From: Bryobacteraceae bacterium
GTDB taxonomy: Bacteria; Acidobacteriota; Terriglobia; Bryobacterales; Bryobacteraceae
DNA: 64,000 nucleotides
Assembly (NCBI GenBank): GCA_019748195.1
Contig: JAIEPW010000055.1
Coordinates: 1-64,000 of the forward strand
Direction: 5' to 3'
The translations under genes were made by a program, and so were the position numbers. This document shows positions 21,034-29,669 of this stretch, piece by piece. Under the pieces are notes generated by a model. That model did not search any database, was not told the DNA's origin, and saw only the letters and a list, made by a program, of their open reading frames with translations. Numbering within the stretch: the first letter of the stretch is position 1; each line of letters begins with the position of its first letter.

Positions 21034-21123
21034 GGTGAGGTGCGAGAGTGGTTGAATCGGGCGGTCTCGAAAACCGTTGAACCTTTGCGGGTTCCGTGGG
21101 TTCGAATCCCACCCTCACCGCCA
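21034..21123 (+). tRNA. tRNA-Ser(CGA)
   Basis: A 90-nt tRNA with a long variable arm, acceptor GGTGAGG/CCTCACC, anticodon loop CTCGAAA (anticodon CGA), T-loop TTCGAAT and encoded CCA. The class II variable arm fits serine. Confidence 0.96.
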
Positions 21124-21581
21124 TTGCCATCGTATCCGCTGCGAAAGCCAGGTGTCTTGGTGCGGAGCGCCCGCACGCCTGCGGCGGCCATCCGATGAGC
21201 AGCCACATTAACATCCCCGTTTCCGATGTCCCGTCCCGGCGCGGAGCGTCCTCCGTTATCCTGCGGCGGGCCGCAGAACTCCGTTCCACCAATACAGAAC
21301 TAAGAGGCAGCCGGAAGAACGGGAAGCTCAGAAATCTGATATTTCAGACCCCACGGTAGATGCGATAGTGAACGTTTTCGTTCCCCGGAAGGGAACCAAA
21401 CTCCTCTTCCGGTCCGGCTAGTCCTTCCCGATCCACGGCACGAATTTCTTCCGGAATTGGCAATTATCGGCTCGGCGCTTGTGATCCTCACGCGCACTGC
21501 GAGGGGTCGGGCGTTCTGGGGAACAAGTCCTGACGCCGTTAGCGTCCAGCGCTTCCAGATGCTCTTGAAATGTCCTTCAAC

Positions 21582-21612
21582 TTGGGTTAGCATGGAATTC
21601 GTGCAATATAAA
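21582..21612 (+). promoter_or_regulatory. Possible sigma-70 promoter for a small RNA
   Basis: TTGGGT at 21582 is followed by AATATA after 17 nt (or TATAAA after 19 nt). The region is AT-rich compared with its surroundings. No gene starts nearby, which points to a short non-coding transcript ending at the terminator near 21742. Confidence 0.4.
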
Positions 21613-21617
21613 TCCAA

Positions 21618-21743
21618 ATGCGGCCGCTCGGTGGAGAACAATCCTCTATACCTTGCGAATCGGGGCTTCCATGGGGTGACCTGACCGTTCTTGGATTGAT
21701 CAAGTTTCCAGAAGGGCGGCCACCGAGAAGGCCGCCCTTTTTG
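21618..21743 (+). ncRNA. Candidate small structured RNA or attenuator
   Basis: A ~125-nt stretch between a promoter-like element and a strong terminator, with no reading frame of note. CTCGGTGG at 21627-21634 is exactly complementary to CCACCGAG at 21720-21727, which spans the base of the terminator loop. The long-range pairing and the terminator cannot both form fully, as in an attenuator. It lies 70 nt before tRNA-Lys. It does not resemble 6S RNA or another family I know. Confidence 0.35.
21712..21742 (+). terminator. Strong intrinsic terminator
   Basis: A ten-base-pair stem (AAGGGCGGCC with GGCCGCCCTT) around the 8-nt loop ACCGAGAA, continuing into a run of five T. It ends a short upstream transcript before the tRNA-Lys gene. 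Confidence 0.85.
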
Positions 21744-21812
21744 CATTTTCGGGATGGGTTTCCGGTGAGATTCCTCCTGCGGGGGAGACTGTCCGAAGTG
21801 TGCTCGAGGTAA

Positions 21813-21888
21813 TGGCCTGAAGCTCATGAGGATGAGCAGGCGGCTCTTAACCGCCCGGTAGCGGGTTCGAATCCCGCCGGGCCAACCA
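21813..21888 (+). tRNA. tRNA-Lys(CTT)
   Basis: A 76-nt cloverleaf with acceptor TGGCCTG/CGGGCCA (one G-U pair), D-stem GCTC/GAGC, anticodon loop CTCTTAA (anticodon CTT), T-loop TTCGAAT and encoded CCA. Confidence 0.95.
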
Positions 21889-21894
21889 GGATAT

Positions 21895-21970
21895 TGTAGG
21901 GTAGCCAAACTGGTAAGGCGCCTGACTGTTAATCAGGAGACTGCGGGTTCGAATCCCGCCCCTACAGCCA
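21895..21970 (+). tRNA. tRNA-Asn(GTT)
   Basis: A 76-nt cloverleaf with acceptor TGTAGGG/CCCTACA, anticodon stem CCTGA/TCAGG with loop CTGTTAA (anticodon GTT), T-loop TTCGAAT and encoded CCA. It is only 6 nt after tRNA-Lys, so the two are probably co-transcribed, and 27 nt before the hen1 start codon. Confidence 0.95.
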
Positions 21971-21997
21971 GAATTCGCAACAGGCGAAGGTGTAACC

Positions 21998-23419
21998 GTG
22001 CTTTTCAGCATCACGAACGAAACGACCCCGGCAACCGATCTCGGATACCTTCTGCACAAGAACCCCGCGAACTTGCACACGTCGGACCTGACGTTCGGGC
22101 GGGCGCACGTCTTCTATTCATCGGCGGAAGCAGACCGATGCACGGCGTGTCTGGTTCTTGAGATCAACCCCGTGGAACTGGTGCGCGGCGCTCAGCAGTT
22201 GGAAGATTACGTTAATGACCGGCCGTATGTCGCTTCCTCATATCTCACCGTCGCCATGGGACGCATGTTCAGCACCGCGCTCGCGGGACGCTGCGGCGCA
22301 CGTCCCGGTCTCGTGGAGCGAAAGCTGGCGTTAAGCGCCGCTGTTGAAGTAGTCCGTGCGCGAGGGGGCGCGCCGGTGCTGCGGAAACTGTTCGAGCCGC
22401 TCGGCTATACCGTGGAAGCAGCGCCGTTGCCGCTGGACCCTGCTTTCCCGGACTGGGGCGAGAGCCGCTACTTCCGGCTGACGCTAGTTGGAGCGGCAAC
22501 GGTACATGATCTCCTTTCCCATCTCTACGTGCTGCTGCCCGTGCTCGACGACGACAAGCATTACTACGTCGGGGATGCCGAAGTAGACAAGCTTCTCCGC
22601 CATGGCGAAGGCTGGTTGAACTCCCATCCGGAGCGGCAGTTGATCGTGACCCGTTATTTGAAGCGCCGGTCATCGCTGGTTGACCAGGCTTTGGCCCGTT
22701 TACTGGAAGACGAGTCTGCCTCCGTGGAGGCGGCGGAAACCCGCACTGAGAAGGCGACGGCGGCGGAGAGGGATCTGGAGCGGCCTCTTACGCTGCACAC
22801 GCAACGGCTGAAGACGGTAGCCGCGCGATTGAGCGAATTGGGGGCCAGCACCGTGGTCGATCTCGGATGCGGGGAAGGCCGGCTGCTTCGCCGCCTCCTG
22901 GCCGATCGAAGCCTCCAACGGCTCGCGGGCATGGATGTCAGTCACCGATCGCTGGACATCGCCCACCGGCGGCTGCGTCTGGATCGCATGCCCGAACGTC
23001 AGCGTCGGCGAATCGAGCTGTTCCAGGGCTCGCTGCTCTATCGCGACCGCCGGCTGAGCGGATTCGATGCCGCCGTCTTGACCGAAGTGATCGAGCACCT
23101 CGATCCAGCGCGCCTGGCGGCCCTGGAGCGGGTGCTGTTTGAGTTTGCTCGCCCCCGTCACGTGATGATCACCACGCCCAATCGCGAGTACAACGTCCTT
23201 TTTCCGACCTTACCGCCCGGACGGTTCCGTCATGCGGACCATCGCTTTGAATGGACCAGGGCGGAATTCGCGCAATGGGCGGAGGCTGCGGCTAAGCGCT
23301 TCGGATACCGCGTTCGGTTCGAGCCGGTGGGTCCGTTGGATGAGGAGCACGGCGCGCCGACGCAGATGGCTCTCTTCTCCATTTCCGAAGAGCCGGCCGC
23401 TCGAAAAGAGGTGGCATGA
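21998..23419 (+). CDS. hen1: 3'-terminal RNA ribose 2'-O-methyltransferase Hen1 (RNA repair)
   Basis: A 473-residue bacterial Hen1. Residues 1-240 form the bacterial-specific N-terminal domain (LGYLLHKNPANLHTSDLTFG, then AHVFYSSAEADRCTACLVLE), which activates the Pnkp ligase in the known system. Residues about 260-465 are the methyltransferase, with the SAM site VVDLGCGEGRLLRRLL, metal ligands Glu, Glu and His in TEVIEHLDPARL, and the later RHADHRFEWTRAEF. It methylates the 2'-OH at the 3' end of cut RNA before ligation so that the same nuclease cannot cut again. It starts at GTG and overlaps pnkp by ATGA. Confidence 0.93.
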   Translation: MLFSITNETTPATDLGYLLHKNPANLHTSDLTFGRAHVFYSSAEADRCTACLVLEINPVELVRGAQQLEDYVNDRPYVASSYLTVAMGRMFSTALAGRCGARPGLVERKLALSAAVEVVRARGGAPVLRKLFEPLGYTVEAAPLPLDPAFPDWGESRYFRLTLVGAATVHDLLSHLYVLLPVLDDDKHYYVGDAEVDKLLRHGEGWLNSHPERQLIVTRYLKRRSSLVDQALARLLEDESASVEAAETRTEKATAAERDLERPLTLHTQRLKTVAARLSELGASTVVDLGCGEGRLLRRLLADRSLQRLAGMDVSHRSLDIAHRRLRLDRMPERQRRRIELFQGSLLYRDRRLSGFDAAVLTEVIEHLDPARLAALERVLFEFARPRHVMITTPNREYNVLFPTLPPGRFRHADHRFEWTRAEFAQWAEAAAKRFGYRVRFEPVGPLDEEHGAPTQMALFSISEEPAARKEVA

Positions 23420-25965
23420 AGACCATCGAGATCCCCGAACTGGCCTTGGTTGCCCTGGTGGGCGCGTCGGGGTCTGGCAAGTCGACATTCGCCCGCAAGC
23501 ACTTCCTGCCCTCCGAAGTACTCTCATCGGATTTCTTCCGCGGGCTCGTAAGCGACGACGAAAACGACCAGGCAGCCACGCTTGACGCGTTCGACGCGCT
23601 GTATTATCTGGTCGACAAGCGCCTGGCCCGCGGCAAGCTGACGGTGGTGGACGCCACCAACGTGCGCCGGGAGGACCGCAAGAAGCTGGTGGATGCCGCC
23701 CGGAAGCATCATTGCTTCGCGGTCGCGATTGTGATCGATACGCCGGAGAAGGTATGCCTGGAGCGGAACTCCAGCCGTCCCAACCGCGATTTCGGACCGC
23801 ATGTGGTGCGCCGGCAGTTGACCGAAATGCGGCGGGGCCTGCGCGGCCTGGATCGCGAGGGCTTCCGGTATGTCCACATCCTGAGCGGTGAGGATCCCGC
23901 CGCGGAGATCCGCCGCACCCCTCTGTGGAACAACAAGAAGCACGACAACGGCCCCTTCGACATTATCGGAGACCTGCATGGCTGCGCCGCGGAGTTGCGC
24001 TTCCTGCTGCGTCAGTTGGATTGGTGTCCGGGTGAGTTGGAACAACTGGAGTCACCCTGGGGAAACGAAGTGTGGCGGCACCCGTCGGGCCGCAAGGCTG
24101 TCTTTGTCGGCGATCTGGTGGATCGCGGACCCGCGGTGCTGGATACCGTGCGCATCGTCCGCAACATGATTCAAGCGGGGCAGGCATTCTGCGTCGCCGG
24201 CAATCACGATGTCAAGCTTGTGCGATGGCTGCGTGGAAAGCAGGTTCAGGTAAGGCATGGTCTGGAACAGTCAATCGCGGAGCTGGAAACGCTCCCCGCG
24301 GCGGACCGCGCCCGCGTTGCCTCGTTCCTGGACGGCTTGATCAGCCATTACGTACTCGACGGGGGCCGCCTGGTGGTCGCCCACGCAGGACTTCGCGAAG
24401 AGATGCATGGCAGGGGCTCGGGAGCGGTCCGCGAGTTCTGTCTCTTCGGAGAAACCACCGGAGAAACGGACGAATTCGGGCTGCCGATCCGTTATAACTG
24501 GGCGGCTGAATATCGAGGCAAGGCCAAGGTCGTGTACGGGCACACTCCCGTCCCGGAGCCCGAATGGCTGAACAATACGGTGAACATAGACACCGGAGCG
24601 GTGTTTGGCGGCAAGTTGACCGCGCTCCGTTACCCGGAGCTGGAGTTTATTTCAGTGGTCGCCGAGCGGGAGTACGCCCATCCGATCCGCCCGTTCCGGA
24701 CCCCCGCGGCACGCACCAGCCAGCAGATTGTCGACGATGTTCTCGATCTGGAAGACGTCACCGGCAAGCGCATCATCGAGACTCGTTTGCAGCGGAACGT
24801 CACCATCCGCGCGGAAAACGCCGTGGCCGCGCTGGAGGTAATGAGCCGCTTCGCAACCGATCCGCACTGGTTGATTTATCTGCCGCCCACCATGTCGCCG
24901 AGCGAGACTTCGACGCTGCCTGACTTTCTTGAATATCCTTCCGAGGCCTTTGAGTACTTTCGCAAGAACGGCGTCGCCAGGGTAATTTGCCAGGAGAAGC
25001 ATATGGGGTCCCGCGCGATCGTCGTGGCATGTCGCGACTCCAGCGCCGCGCGCCGTCGCTTCGGCGCTGCGGATGGCCGCGCCGGAGTGTGTTTTACCCG
25101 AACCGGTCGGCCCTTCTTCTCCACGCTGACGGACGAGGCCGCGTTCATCGAACGCGTTCAGTCCGCGATCTCAAACGCCGGATTCTGGGAGGAGTTTCAG
25201 ACCGACTGGTTTTGTCTGGACTGCGAACTGATGCCGTGGTCCGCGAAGGCGTTGGACTTACTGCGTCTTCAGTACGCGTCGGTCGCCGCGGCCGGTATCC
25301 ATTCGCTGGAAGCCGTGGTTCGGGCCGCGGAACGCAGTCCGGCCGCCTCGCACCTGGCGGCCGGCTACGCGCAGAGGTTGGAGCGGGTACGCAAGTATCG
25401 GCAGGCGTATCGACGCTACTGCTGGCCAGTCCATTCCCTGGCGGACTACCGTCTTGCGCCTTTCCACTTGCTGGCGTCTGAGGGCGCGGTTCACAGTGGA
25501 CAAACGAACCGCTGGCACATGGAGACGCTTCGCCGCCTCACCGCCGCGGATCCAGACTTCCTGGTTTCGACGGCCTTCCGGGAAGTCGACCTTGCCGATC
25601 CCACCTCCGTCGCGGATTCGTGCCGCTGGTGGGAACGTTTGACCTCCGGCGGCGGCGAGGGAATGGTCGTGAAGCCTCTCGATTTCCTGACGCGAGGGCC
25701 AAAGGGATTGGTTCAGCCCGCGATGAAGTGCCGGGGGCGGGAGTACCTGCGTATCATCTATGGACCTGAATACACGGCCGACGACCAGTTGCCGCGGTTG
25801 CGAAAGCGGGGACTCGCGGCCAAGCGTTCTCTTGCGCTCCGCGAGTTTGCGCTGGGCATGGAGGCGCTGGAACGTTTCCAGGCTCGCGAGCCGCTGCGAA
25901 GGGTTCACGAGTGCGTATTCGGCGTGCTGGCTCTGGAGAGTGAGCCGGTCGATCCCCGGCTGTAA
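23416..25965 (+). CDS. pnkp: Polynucleotide kinase-phosphatase-ligase Pnkp (RNA repair)
   Basis: An 849-residue three-module RNA end-healing and sealing enzyme. The N-terminal kinase has P-loop GASGSGKST (residues 16-24) and a downstream VVDATNVRREDRKK. The metallophosphatase (about 180-420) has DIIGDLHGC, VFVGDLVDRGP, VAGNHDVKL and VYGHTPVPEPEW. The C-terminal ligase/adenylyltransferase (about 470-849) has the nucleotidyl lysine in EKHMGSRAIV near residue 528 and GGGEGMVVKPLDF. All three active sites appear intact. With Hen1 it repairs RNAs, notably tRNAs, broken by ribotoxins. The next gene is convergent 5 nt away. Confidence 0.95.
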   Translation: MKTIEIPELALVALVGASGSGKSTFARKHFLPSEVLSSDFFRGLVSDDENDQAATLDAFDALYYLVDKRLARGKLTVVDATNVRREDRKKLVDAARKHHCFAVAIVIDTPEKVCLERNSSRPNRDFGPHVVRRQLTEMRRGLRGLDREGFRYVHILSGEDPAAEIRRTPLWNNKKHDNGPFDIIGDLHGCAAELRFLLRQLDWCPGELEQLESPWGNEVWRHPSGRKAVFVGDLVDRGPAVLDTVRIVRNMIQAGQAFCVAGNHDVKLVRWLRGKQVQVRHGLEQSIAELETLPAADRARVASFLDGLISHYVLDGGRLVVAHAGLREEMHGRGSGAVREFCLFGETTGETDEFGLPIRYNWAAEYRGKAKVVYGHTPVPEPEWLNNTVNIDTGAVFGGKLTALRYPELEFISVVAEREYAHPIRPFRTPAARTSQQIVDDVLDLEDVTGKRIIETRLQRNVTIRAENAVAALEVMSRFATDPHWLIYLPPTMSPSETSTLPDFLEYPSEAFEYFRKNGVARVICQEKHMGSRAIVVACRDSSAARRRFGAADGRAGVCFTRTGRPFFSTLTDEAAFIERVQSAISNAGFWEEFQTDWFCLDCELMPWSAKALDLLRLQYASVAAAGIHSLEAVVRAAERSPAASHLAAGYAQRLERVRKYRQAYRRYCWPVHSLADYRLAPFHLLASEGAVHSGQTNRWHMETLRRLTAADPDFLVSTAFREVDLADPTSVADSCRWWERLTSGGGEGMVVKPLDFLTRGPKGLVQPAMKCRGREYLRIIYGPEYTADDQLPRLRKRGLAAKRSLALREFALGMEALERFQAREPLRRVHECVFGVLALESEPVDPRL

Positions 25966-25969
25966 GTGT

Positions 25970-26350
25970 TTACATCTCCCCGCCATACCGCTTGAAAATC
26001 TGCGGCAGGTTCTGCGAGAACGCGCTCCGCGCGAGCACCATGTCGCATCCCGCCTCCTGAGCCTTCTGCTTCAGCTCGCCTTGCACGTGCGACAAGTAGC
26101 CGATCACGCTGATATCCCGCGTTTCAGGCGCGCTCTTCAGCTTCTGGATGAGATCCAGCGGCTGCACGCCCGCGAAATTCAGATCCAGGACAATCAGCGC
26201 TGGCCTGCTCTCGGCGCCCTGCAACGCGTCCACCGCGCTCTTCACGGTCTGCATCCGCAACCCGGACCGCTTCGCCGCCTCATGAATCTTCACGGTGAAG
26301 AAAAGGTCTTCGACCACAGCCAGCACCGTCTTGTTCGCCTGATTCTCCAT
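25970..26350 (-). CDS. Receiver-only response regulator, degenerate
   Basis: A 126-residue CheY-like protein without an output domain. The acidic pocket (VVEDLFF) and phosphoacceptor Asp (LIVLDLNFAGVQP) are present. The switch Thr/Ser position falls in VIGYLSHVQ, and the conserved Lys-Pro at the end of beta 5 is replaced by LARSAFSQNL. Loss of the Lys suggests altered or absent phosphorylation signalling. No kinase is adjacent. No clear Shine-Dalgarno precedes the ATG at 26350, so the start is moderately certain. Confidence 0.75.
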   Translation of the reverse strand: MENQANKTVLAVVEDLFFTVKIHEAAKRSGLRMQTVKSAVDALQGAESRPALIVLDLNFAGVQPLDLIQKLKSAPETRDISVIGYLSHVQGELKQKAQEAGCDMVLARSAFSQNLPQIFKRYGGEM

Positions 26351-26441
26351 AGATTGAGTTACGACAGCTTTCGGGGAAAGGGGGATCAGCCTGAGAATAG
26401 CATGCCCCGGCGCCTCTCGCCGGATTGCTATGTTGTTAGCC

Positions 26442-27983
26442 ATGGCCCAAGCAGAAACGCTCGCGGACGCTTCCCGGCATCCTCTGGAAGACCCGCTGCG
26501 ATTCCATCGCCGCGTGCCGCCCTGCGCCGTGGTGATTTTCGGCGCCAACGGCGATCTGACCAAGCGCAAGCTGGTGCCCGCCTTGTACCGGCTCGCTTAT
26601 GAGCGCAGGCTGCCCGCCGCGTTCGCCATCATCGGAAACTCGCGCACCGAAATGACCGACGAGCAGTTTCGCGAGAAAATGCGCGAGAGCGTCGAAAAGT
26701 ACCTGGAAAACAGCCCCTTTGACGCCGGCCTCTGGGAAAGCTTCGCGCGCGAACTCTACTACGTCCCCGGGGACCTCGGCGATCCCAAGATGTACCAGGC
26801 ACTCTCGGCGAAACTGTCCGAGATCGAGAGCGCCGAGCAGATCGAAGGCAACGCTCTGTTTTATCTCTCCACTCAGCCCAGCTACTACGCTCCCACCATC
26901 GAACAGATCGGCGCGGCGGGCCTGAATCGCGGAAAGGGCTGGCGGAGGCTGGTGGTGGAGAAACCGTTCGGGCACGATTTCCGCAGCGCGGCCGAGCTCG
27001 ATCAATCGATTCACAAGGTGTTTCCCGAGTCCGAGGTCTACCGCATTGACCATTACCTGGGCAAGGAGACAGTGCAGAACATCCTCGCCTTCCGCTTCGG
27101 GAACGGCATCTTCGAACCGCTTTGGAACCGCCGCTATGTGAACAATGTCCAGATCACCGCGGCGGAATCGATCGGCGTCGAAGGCCGCGGCGCGTATTAT
27201 CAGGAAGCCGGCGCCCTGCGCGACATGATTCAGAATCACCTTCTGCAGGTGATGGCCACCATTGCCATGGAGCCGCCGGCCACTTTCGAATCGAACGGCG
27301 TGCGAGATGAACGCTCCAAGCTGCTGCGCGCCATTCGCATCTGGAAACCGGAGGAGGTCGGCAAGAATTCCGTGGCCGGGCAGTACGGTCCCGCGCGCGT
27401 CGGCGGAGCCGCCGTTCCAGGGTTTCGCCAGGAGTCCGGAGTCCACCCGAAAGCCCAGACCGATACCTACGCCGCGGTCACCTTCTTCGTCGAGAACTGG
27501 CGATGGGCCGGTGTTCCGTTTTACGTCCGCAGCGGCAAGCGTCTGGCGAAGCGTGTCACCGACATCGCCATCCAATTTAACGAAGCGCCGCATTTGTTGT
27601 TCAATAACGACGGCGGCGTGCGGCCCAACCTGCTGATCGTGCGCATTCAACCGGAAGAAGGGATCTCGCTGCGCTTCCTCTCCAAGCGCCCGGGCTCCGG
27701 AATGCAGTTGCGGCCGGTGTCGATGGACTTCAACTACGGGTCGAGCTTCGGAGAGCGATCACCGTCCGCCTACGAGACGCTGCTTGTGGACGCCATGGTC
27801 GGGGACGCCACGTTGTATACCCGGCAGGACATGGTGGAAGCGAGTTGGCGAGCGGTGCAACCGATTCTGAACCATTGGGGACAGCGGACCTTCGACTATC
27901 CCAACTACGCGGCCGGAAGTTGGGGTCCCGCTGAGGCCGACGAAATGCTCGCCCGCCGGGGCCATGTTTGGCGGAGGCCCTAA
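26442..27983 (+). CDS. zwf: Glucose-6-phosphate 1-dehydrogenase
   Basis: A 513-residue enzyme that oxidises glucose 6-phosphate to 6-phosphogluconolactone with NADP+ (or NAD+), the first step of the oxidative pentose phosphate pathway. The cofactor fold starts VVIFGANGDLTKRKLVPALY, LVVEKPFGHD follows, and the active-site signature is RIDHYLGKETVQNI. Later landmarks are VPFYVRSGKRL and EGISLRFLSKRPG. Normal length for the family. The ATG at 26442 is preferred; one at 26430 would add four residues. First gene of zwf-opcA-pgl. Confidence 0.96.
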   Translation: MAQAETLADASRHPLEDPLRFHRRVPPCAVVIFGANGDLTKRKLVPALYRLAYERRLPAAFAIIGNSRTEMTDEQFREKMRESVEKYLENSPFDAGLWESFARELYYVPGDLGDPKMYQALSAKLSEIESAEQIEGNALFYLSTQPSYYAPTIEQIGAAGLNRGKGWRRLVVEKPFGHDFRSAAELDQSIHKVFPESEVYRIDHYLGKETVQNILAFRFGNGIFEPLWNRRYVNNVQITAAESIGVEGRGAYYQEAGALRDMIQNHLLQVMATIAMEPPATFESNGVRDERSKLLRAIRIWKPEEVGKNSVAGQYGPARVGGAAVPGFRQESGVHPKAQTDTYAAVTFFVENWRWAGVPFYVRSGKRLAKRVTDIAIQFNEAPHLLFNNDGGVRPNLLIVRIQPEEGISLRFLSKRPGSGMQLRPVSMDFNYGSSFGERSPSAYETLLVDAMVGDATLYTRQDMVEASWRAVQPILNHWGQRTFDYPNYAAGSWGPAEADEMLARRGHVWRRP

Positions 27984-28969
27984 TGACCCAGGCTGCCGTG
28001 AATCCCGAGAAGTTGCTGAGCGAACTGCGCGAGCTGTGGGTGTCGCTCGGCGAGAATGAAACGGACAGCGGCGGCGTCCTTCGCGCTTGCTCCATGACGC
28101 TGGTGGTGGCCGCCGAGGATGAAGAGGACGCCCGCAAGGCCTCCGAGACCCTGGCCGAGCTGATGCCCGAGCATCCCAGCCGCGCCGTGGTCCTGCGCTT
28201 CGATGCGGGTCATGACGACACCCTGGAGGCGCGGGTCTTCGCGCAATGCTGGATGCCGTTCGGACGCCGCCAGCAGATCTGTTGCGAGCAGATCGAGATT
28301 ACCGCCGGGACCGGCCAGATGAGCTCGGTGCCCGGCCTCGTGCTGTCCATCGCCGCGCCGGATCTGCCGGTTGTTTTGTGGTATCGCGGACCGCGCTGGA
28401 TGTCGCCGGAAACGGCGGCCGGCCTGTTCCCCATCGCGGGCAAGGTTGTCGTCGATTCGGCCGCGTCACCCCACCCCGAGGGCGCCCTTCGGATCCTCGA
28501 CGGCTTCCGCGCAAGCCGGATCCGCATCGCCGACCTCGCCTGGACGCGGCTCACCGGCTGGCGCGAGACGGTTGCCCGCATCTACGCTTCCCCCGAAGAA
28601 CGGCATCGCTGCGCCGCGGTCGAGACCATCCGCATGGAGTATCGCGGCGAGGTCCCCAGCACCGGCGCCTGGTATCTGGCAGCCTGGATGCGATCGGCTT
28701 TCCCCAACGCCGTGACGCACCTCGAAGCCAGCCCGGCGAATCGCAACCGCATCCTTATCAGCGGACGCGCCTGCCAGGAAGTCAGTATCGAAAGCCCCGA
28801 CGGGGTCAGCGCCGAGGTTCGGGTGGATGGCCGTTCCTTTCACACCATGTTCTCCCCCGATTCGGAAAAGCAATTGATGCATGAAGAATTGTCGGTCCTT
28901 ACCGCGGATGAGGTGTTCGAAGCGGTGCTGCCCGCCGCGGCGGCCATGGCCGTTGAGGGCCGGTCGTGA
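27983..28969 (+). CDS. opcA: Glucose-6-phosphate dehydrogenase assembly protein OpcA
   Basis: A 328-residue OpcA-family protein, known from cyanobacteria and actinobacteria as an allosteric activator or assembly factor of G6PDH. Recognisable parts are ACSMTLVVAAEDEEDA, SRAVVLRF, EQIEI, SVPGLVLSIAAPDLPVVLWY and IADLAWTRLTGWRE. The start ATG shares its A with the zwf stop (TAATG), and the stop overlaps the pgl start, so its place between zwf and pgl supports the assignment. Confidence 0.9.
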   Translation: MTQAAVNPEKLLSELRELWVSLGENETDSGGVLRACSMTLVVAAEDEEDARKASETLAELMPEHPSRAVVLRFDAGHDDTLEARVFAQCWMPFGRRQQICCEQIEITAGTGQMSSVPGLVLSIAAPDLPVVLWYRGPRWMSPETAAGLFPIAGKVVVDSAASPHPEGALRILDGFRASRIRIADLAWTRLTGWRETVARIYASPEERHRCAAVETIRMEYRGEVPSTGAWYLAAWMRSAFPNAVTHLEASPANRNRILISGRACQEVSIESPDGVSAEVRVDGRSFHTMFSPDSEKQLMHEELSVLTADEVFEAVLPAAAAMAVEGRS

Positions 28970-29664
28970 CCGAGCAGTACATATTCGAGTCGCCGCAGAC
29001 GGCGGCCGAAGCCTGCGGCGAGCACCTGCTCGCGATCCTCGAGGCCGCGGTCCACCGTGGCGGGGCGGCCCATCTGGCCATCTCCGGCGGATCCTCGCCC
29101 AAGCCGATGTTCGAGCTCCTGGCGCGATCTGGCTTCGACTGGAGCCGCGTTCGGATCTACTGGGTGGACGAGCGCTGCGTTCCGCCCGATCACGAACAGA
29201 GCAATTACCGAATGGCACGTCAGCACTTCCTGGAGCCCGCCGGGGTCCCCACGTCCAATGTCCACCGTATCCAGGCCGAACTGCCGCCGCGCGATGCCGC
29301 CGCGCGCTACCTTCGCGACCTTCCGGCCGCCTTCGACGCAATCCACCTCGGTGCGGGCCCGGACGCGCACACTGCCAGTCTGTTTCCCGGTGCTCCGGAG
29401 ATCTTGGATCGCGAACAAAAGGTAGCCGCCGTCTACGTGGAGAAGTTCTCCCAGTGGCGCATTACTCTAATGCCGCGGGTGCTGCTGGCCTGTCCGGAGA
29501 TCGCCGTGCTCGCATCGGGCGCCGACAAAGCGGAGGCCATCGGCCGAATCCTGGGTCAGCCGCCCGCTGATCCGCTTCAGTATCCCGCCCGAATTCTGCG
29601 CGCCACGCCCGGCCGCGTGGCCTGGTTCCTCGATCACGCGGCCTCGTCGAAACTGCGGCCATGA
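28966..29664 (+). CDS. pgl: 6-phosphogluconolactonase (DevB/Pgl type)
   Basis: A 232-residue hydrolase that opens 6-phosphogluconolactone, the product of Zwf. Family landmarks are HLAISGGSSPKPMFELLA, VRIYWVDERCVPPDHEQSNY, IHLGAGPDAHTASLFPG and RITLMPRVLLACPEI. The family's usual LGxGxDGHxASLFP is slightly altered, with PDAHTA for the DGHTA motif. The start is GTG overlapping the opcA stop (GTGA). Confidence 0.93.
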   Translation: MTEQYIFESPQTAAEACGEHLLAILEAAVHRGGAAHLAISGGSSPKPMFELLARSGFDWSRVRIYWVDERCVPPDHEQSNYRMARQHFLEPAGVPTSNVHRIQAELPPRDAAARYLRDLPAAFDAIHLGAGPDAHTASLFPGAPEILDREQKVAAVYVEKFSQWRITLMPRVLLACPEIAVLASGADKAEAIGRILGQPPADPLQYPARILRATPGRVAWFLDHAASSKLRP

Positions 29665-29669
29665 ACCCG

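Larger units (their letters stand above)
21124..21812 (+). other. Non-coding stretch between tRNA-Ser and tRNA-Lys
   Basis: I see no credible protein gene in these ~690 nt. Open frames on either strand are short, or run antisense through tRNA genes. The second half holds a promoter-like element, a possible structured RNA and a strong terminator, listed separately. The first half (21124-21580) shows nothing I can identify. It could be the scar of a lost insertion, since the place is bounded by tRNA genes. Confidence 0.5.

Noticed and set aside
21300-21908. A 202-codon open frame on the minus strand next to tRNA-Lys
   Set aside because: Its N-terminus is the reverse complement of tRNA-Lys and tRNA-Asn, and it crosses a terminator; a common false gene call.
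20885-21970. A prophage or integrative element in the tRNA cluster
   Set aside because: All four tRNAs are intact, and there is no integrase or repeated tRNA 3' end in the intervening 690 nt.
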